The notes under the pieces were generated by a model. The model saw nothing but the letters and a program-made list of their open reading frames with translations. It was not told the origin of the DNA and searched no databases. A program made the translations under genes and the position numbers. This document shows, piece by piece, positions 6,151 to 8,860 of a stretch of DNA of 8,860 bases; position 1 is the stretch's first letter; each line of letters starts with the position of its first letter. The stretch is from BOG-908 sp964244615 (GTDB taxonomy: Bacteria; Pseudomonadota; Alphaproteobacteria; Acetobacterales; Acetobacteraceae): NCBI GenBank assembly GCA_964244615.1, contig CAXTJP010000105.1, positions 1 through 8,860 of the forward strand, written 5' to 3'.

Positions 6151-7146
6151 ATGGACTATTTTGCGGCGATGCGATCCTTCGTGCGCGCGGTGGAGCTCGG
6201 CAGTTTCTCCAGGGCGGCTGAAGCGGCCGGCGTCAAGGTCTCCACCGTGTCCCGCTACGTGACCGGACTGGAAGCCGATCTCGGCGCCGCGATCCTGAAC
6301 CGATCGACCCGCAGCCTGCGCCTGACGGAAGCGGGCCAGGCCTTCTACGAGCGGGCCGTGCGGGTGCTGCAGGATGTCGAGGAGGCACGGGAGGCGACCC
6401 GGTCGCTGAATGCCCGACCCCAGGGGCTGCTGCGCGTTGCGCTGCCGGGCGCATTCGGCCGACGCCATGTCATGCCGCACATGCGGATTTTCCTCGATGC
6501 CAACCCGGATCTCCGGCTCGACGTCCTGGTGGCGGACACGCCGGTCGATCTGATCGAGTTCGGGGTCGACGTCGCGGTGCGCATCGGCGTGATGGCGGAC
6601 TCCGCGCTGATCGCAAGATGGCTGGCTTCCGAAACGTTCATCCTCGTCGGCAGCCCGGGCTACCTGGCCAACCATCCCGAGCCGCGGACACCGCTGGACC
6701 TCGCTGGACATAACTGCCTGCTGGGCGACCCGCACGCCAGCAGGGCCTGGCACCCCAGGGCCGTTGCGGAACCAGGCGGCCCGCGCGGGGAAATCGAGGT
6801 CGGCGGCAGGATGCGTACGAACGACCTGGAGGCCCTGCGCGAGGCCGTCATCGACGGGGACGGTATCGCACTGCTGCCCGCCTGGCTCTGCGGTTCCGAA
6901 TTGCGGGATGGTCGGATGGCCGCCGTGCTGCCGCACTGGGACTGGCTGCCGTCGCCAGGATCGGAGCGCGCGATCTGGGGCCTCTATCCGCCGAAGAAGA
7001 TCGTCTCGCCGAAGGTCAAGGCGTTCCTCGCGTTCCTGGCAGCCCGGCTTGGCCGTTCACCTGGCTGGGAGAGCAGTCCCCTGCCGGCCGGCCGGAGAGA
7101 TCATCCGGCCGATAGAGCTGCTTTCACGCGTGCGCCGCGCCGTTAG
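6151..7146 (+). CDS. LysR-type transcriptional regulator
   Basis: A 331-aa regulator. The N-terminal winged helix-turn-helix spans residues about 3-62: FAAMRSFVRAVELGSFSRAA, then the recognition helix in VKVSTVSRYVTGLEADLG, then the wing RSTRSLRLTEAG. The type-2 periplasmic-binding-like effector domain covers about 88-300 (GLLRVALPGAFGRRHVMP; DVAVRIGVMADSALIARWLA; GDGIALLPAWL). About 30 extra residues rich in Arg and Pro follow the domain, so it is slightly longer than the usual 300. The start at 6151 is chosen because the homologous region begins MDYFAAMRSF and AAGG lies 10 nt upstream; the in-frame ATG at 6058 would add 31 residues unlike the family. It is divergent from lrgAB and upstream of the bicupin on the same strand, so either or both are likely targets. 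The effector is unknown. Confidence 0.92.
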   Translation: MDYFAAMRSFVRAVELGSFSRAAEAAGVKVSTVSRYVTGLEADLGAAILNRSTRSLRLTEAGQAFYERAVRVLQDVEEAREATRSLNARPQGLLRVALPGAFGRRHVMPHMRIFLDANPDLRLDVLVADTPVDLIEFGVDVAVRIGVMADSALIARWLASETFILVGSPGYLANHPEPRTPLDLAGHNCLLGDPHASRAWHPRAVAEPGGPRGEIEVGGRMRTNDLEALREAVIDGDGIALLPAWLCGSELRDGRMAAVLPHWDWLPSPGSERAIWGLYPPKKIVSPKVKAFLAFLAARLGRSPGWESSPLPAGRRDHPADRAAFTRAPRR

Positions 7147-7169
7147 GCCCTTTTCGGCAAATATGCTTT

Positions 7170-7181
7170 GCGGCCGGCCGC
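7170..7181. promoter_or_regulatory. Perfect 12-bp palindrome between lysR and the bicupin gene
   Basis: GCGGCCGGCCGC is self-complementary and lies in the 111-nt space between the two plus-strand genes, 24 nt after the lysR stop. A related CCGGCCGGCCGG run is in the last part of lysR (7084-7095). It could be an operator, a weak hairpin or just GC-rich chance. Confidence 0.3.
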
Positions 7182-7257
7182 CTTAATGGGTGGACATGAG
7201 AAGGCTATTTCCTCGGCACGGCGGCTCACTCGATGCCGTAGTCACCAGGAGAGTTCC

Positions 7258-8217
7258 ATGGACAGTCTCACTCTTATCCACTCGACCGACCACGACGCGG
7301 CGGACGCGCACACGGTCGCCCATGCCGACAACGCGCAGTTCTTCGAGTACAGCAAGGCAGCCAATCCGATCCGCGCGAGCCTGACGCCACGAATTCCGTT
7401 CCACTTCTTTCCGCCCAGCCTGTATGGCGACGGACCGAGCCGCGTCGTCCCGCTGGACCTGAGCGAGGGCCTGAAGTGCCCGTCGCCCGCAACCGGCCCC
7501 GATCTCTGCGCCAACTTCATTCGGATCATCGCCCGGGACAGCATCGCCCTCGATGTGAATGCCACATCGATGGTGTTCTATGTCATCCGCGGCGCCGGCA
7601 CCGCCCAGATCGGATCGGATCGCCTGGAGTGGTCGGTCGGTGACTTCTTCACGGCGCCGGGCGGCACGCCGATGGCGCTGCACGCATCCGCCGACGCCGC
7701 GCTCTACTATGTCAACGATGCGCCGTTGCTGACCTATCTCGGTGCCCGGGTCGATCATCCGCGCTTCTCGCCGGTGATCTACAAGGCCGCTCGCGCGAAC
7801 GAGGAACTGAGGAAAGTCGCGAGCGACGCCCAGGCCGCCAACCGCAGCCGGGTCAGCGTCCTGCTCGCAAACTCCGAGTTTCCGCTGACCAGGACGGTGA
7901 CCCACGTATTATGGGCGATGTACGGCATGATCAGCCCCGGCACCGAGCAGAAGCCGCACCGGCACCAGTCGATCGCACTCGACCTGATCGTCGACTGCGA
8001 CCCCGGCTGCTACAGCCTGCTCGGGACGGAGCTGGATGCCGGCGGCGGGATCGCTGATCCGGTCCGTGTCGATTGGGTATCCGGCTGCGCCTTCGTCACC
8101 CCGCCCGGCTACTGGCATGCCCACTTCAACAACTCCGGTCGCGAGGCGCGACTGATCCCGATCCAGGATGCCGGTCTGCAGACCTACCTGCGCACGCTCG
8201 ACATCCGCTTCACGTGA
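7258..8217 (+). CDS. Bicupin, gentisate 1,2-dioxygenase-like
   Basis: A 319-aa cytoplasmic protein with two cupin domains. Cupin 1 (about 85-165: VFYVIRGAGTAQIGSDRLEWSVGDFFTAPGG...DAALYYVNDAPLLTYLG) has NAT at 101-103 where a metal-binding HxH would sit, so it probably binds no metal. Cupin 2 (about 213-312) has MISPGTEQKPHRHQSIALDLIV with H234 and H236, then FVTPPGYWHAHFNN with H287/H289. This closely resembles the three-His Fe(II) site of gentisate and salicylate 1,2-dioxygenases (xHRHxxxAL...; TPPxxWHxH). Such enzymes cleave hydroxylated aromatic rings with O2. In classical gentisate dioxygenases the iron cupin is the N-terminal one, so domain order appears reversed. ATG 7258 has AGGAG at 7247-7251, 6 nt upstream; the frame upstream to 7168 lacks homology. 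The substrate is unproven; no fumarylpyruvate hydrolase or maleylpyruvate isomerase gene is in the window. Confidence 0.8.
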   Translation: MDSLTLIHSTDHDAADAHTVAHADNAQFFEYSKAANPIRASLTPRIPFHFFPPSLYGDGPSRVVPLDLSEGLKCPSPATGPDLCANFIRIIARDSIALDVNATSMVFYVIRGAGTAQIGSDRLEWSVGDFFTAPGGTPMALHASADAALYYVNDAPLLTYLGARVDHPRFSPVIYKAARANEELRKVASDAQAANRSRVSVLLANSEFPLTRTVTHVLWAMYGMISPGTEQKPHRHQSIALDLIVDCDPGCYSLLGTELDAGGGIADPVRVDWVSGCAFVTPPGYWHAHFNNSGREARLIPIQDAGLQTYLRTLDIRFT

Positions 8218-8225
8218 GACAGCCG

Positions 8226-8262
8226 GGGCGGTAGGCATGGGGGAGGGCGGAAGGCATGGGGG
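8226..8262. repeat. Two tandem 18-bp repeats at 19-bp period
   Basis: gggcggtaggcatggggg (8226-8243) and gggcggaaggcatggggg (8245-8262) differ at one base and are one base apart. They lie just after the bicupin stop in non-coding DNA. Function unknown. Confidence 0.85.
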
Positions 8263-8266
8263 CGGA

Positions 8267-8282
8267 CGGTAACGGCTTCCCG
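8267..8282 (+). terminator. Hairpin-like element downstream of the bicupin gene
   Basis: CGGTAA-CGGC-TTCCCG has a 6-bp stem with one T:C mismatch and is 15/16 identical to the perfect hairpin after lrgB, in the same orientation relative to its gene. It is 49 nt after the stop and lacks a T-run, so termination is possible but not shown. Confidence 0.4.
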
Positions 8283-8364
8283 GAGGCTGCCACTGATCGA
8301 CAGCCCTTCCTTTCGTGCCGTGAACTCGACCTGAAGAAGCGATCGAGGCTGAACCCAACCCGCC

Positions 8365-8688
8365 CTAGATGCGCTCGCTGATCTCGGCTTCCAACGCTTC
8401 CAGCTTCTGCTCCAGCCGGCGCGCCAGCTCGGTCGAGACCGCCTCCTGGTCCACCAGGGCGGCCAGCAGAGCGCGCCGGCAGCGGTCATGCGTCTCGTCG
8501 ATGTCGCCGCCGCGTCCGGCGGCGGCCAGGCAGTCCAGGTAGGCGTTGCGGTGGCCGCGCAGGCTGGGCCGGTTCGGCAGCCCTACGGCCGGATCGTTGA
8601 AGATCTCGTCGACGCCCTGCTCGACCCAGCCCGGCGCCGCCGGCACGTCCTCGGTGCTCGATGGGGTGGCGTTCGGAGGCTCGGTCAC
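8365..8688 (-). CDS. Small protein of unknown function coupled to argF
   Basis: A 107-aa protein with no signal peptide or membrane segment. The start is GTG 8688, because this GTG overlaps the argF stop (GTGA), the typical coupled junction; the open frame further upstream is only the out-of-frame shadow of argF. Visible features are a Pro/Thr/Ser-rich N-terminus (2-19), the segment GWVEQGVDEIFNDPAVGLPNRPSLRGHRNAYLDCL (20-54), then an acidic/alpha-helical C-terminus (EAVSTELARRLEQKLEALEAEISERI, 82-107) with leucines and isoleucines at heptad-like spacing, probably a coiled coil. I do not recognise the family. Co-expression with argF is implied; a role in arginine synthesis is not. Confidence 0.75.
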   Translation of the reverse strand: MTEPPNATPSSTEDVPAAPGWVEQGVDEIFNDPAVGLPNRPSLRGHRNAYLDCLAAAGRGGDIDETHDRCRRALLAALVDQEAVSTELARRLEQKLEALEAEISERI

Positions 8689-8860
8689 GGTGCGGCACCC
8701 CGGCGCGGGGAGGGCGCCGGCGGGCGGACGGCGTCGATGCCGGCGCGCGCGACCCAGTCCGCGCCGCCGAGCATCCAGGCCAGCAGGCCCTTCTGCGCGT
8801 GCAGGCGGTTCTCGGCCTCGTCGAACACCACCCACCAACGCCCGTCGATCACCTCGGCGG
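8685..8860 (-). CDS. argF: Ornithine carbamoyltransferase, C-terminus (partial)
   Basis: The last 57 codons, ending at TGA 8687-8685; the rest lies beyond the window edge. The segment EVIDGRWWVVFDEAENRLHAQKGLLAWML carries the conserved C-terminal signature of carbamoyltransferases (DEAENRxHxQK), and HAQKGxLAW is the form I know from alphaproteobacterial ArgF. The enzyme makes citrulline from carbamoyl phosphate and ornithine in arginine synthesis. Aspartate carbamoyltransferase or an acetylornithine-specific relative cannot be fully excluded from the tail alone. A short Pro/Arg-rich end (about residues 44-57 of the visible part) extends past the usual terminus. Confidence 0.85.
   Translation of the reverse strand, partial: AEVIDGRWWVVFDEAENRLHAQKGLLAWMLGGADWVARAGIDAVRPPAPSPRRGAAP

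Noticed and set aside
6028..6936. Long minus-strand extension of lrgA across the lysR gene
   Set aside because: The LrgA family begins at the ATG at 6027 with an ideal Shine-Dalgarno; the extension is antisense to lysR.
7084..7181. A lysR terminator formed by the CCGGCCGG runs
   Set aside because: The runs are simple GC palindromes with no T-tract, one is inside the lysR coding sequence, and similar runs occur elsewhere, including at position 1-11.
8226..8262. Start of a CRISPR array
   Set aside because: There are only two units with a one-base spacer between them, so there is no repeat-spacer architecture, and no cas gene is nearby.

Overview
The window is very GC-rich DNA, tightly packed with genes, and looks like a draft-assembly piece of an alphaproteobacterial chromosome. 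Acetobacteraceae or another Rhodospirillales family is my best guess. This rests on an ornithine carbamoyltransferase tail of the alphaproteobacterial type, a long (332 aa) Hsp33, and a lipoprotein that resembles, from memory, a family common in Acetobacteraceae. The family-level placement is inference; no rRNA or other marker is present. Positions 2635-2734 are an assembly gap of exactly 100 N.

Layout, left to right. (1) 1-1533, plus strand: the last codons of a possible upstream gene, an intact fatty-acid-hydroxylase/sterol-desaturase family membrane protein (30-851), and 3 nt later a short-chain dehydrogenase (855-1533). The dehydrogenase is broken by an out-of-frame internal deletion and also lacks its catalytic Lys. 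(2) 1556-4733, minus strand, read right to left: hslO (Hsp33), an unrecognised 355-aa protein with a Pro-rich tail (its gene carries the N gap), and a translationally coupled lipoprotein with a Gly/Pro pentapeptide tail. (3) 4898-8217: lrgA-lrgB on the minus strand, a divergent LysR-type regulator on the plus strand, and downstream of it a bicupin of the gentisate 1,2-dioxygenase superfamily. (4) 8365-8860, minus strand: the C-terminus of argF followed by a coupled 107-aa protein of unknown function.

How it fits together. In many alphaproteobacteria argF is followed closely by hslO. Here both genes point the same way but are separated by about 3.9 kb holding orf107 and the lrgAB/lysR/bicupin group. 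That group reads like a cargo module placed in a conserved neighbourhood. Supporting this, a 16-bp hairpin-like sequence (15 of 16 identical) sits just after the last gene on each side of the module, in inverted orientation. LrgAB homologues in other organisms transport pyruvate or glycolate/glycerate, and ring cleavage by gentisate-type enzymes leads to pyruvate, so a regulator-dioxygenase-transporter unit is a reasonable hypothesis, not a demonstrated one.

Most notable observations: the N gap is flanked by the same 18 bases on both sides, and collapsing them restores one clean reading frame; the bicupin appears to have its catalytic and non-catalytic cupins in the reverse order to classical gentisate dioxygenases; and the module is bounded by matched inverted hairpins. 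I found no tRNA, rRNA, CRISPR array, transposase or integrase.
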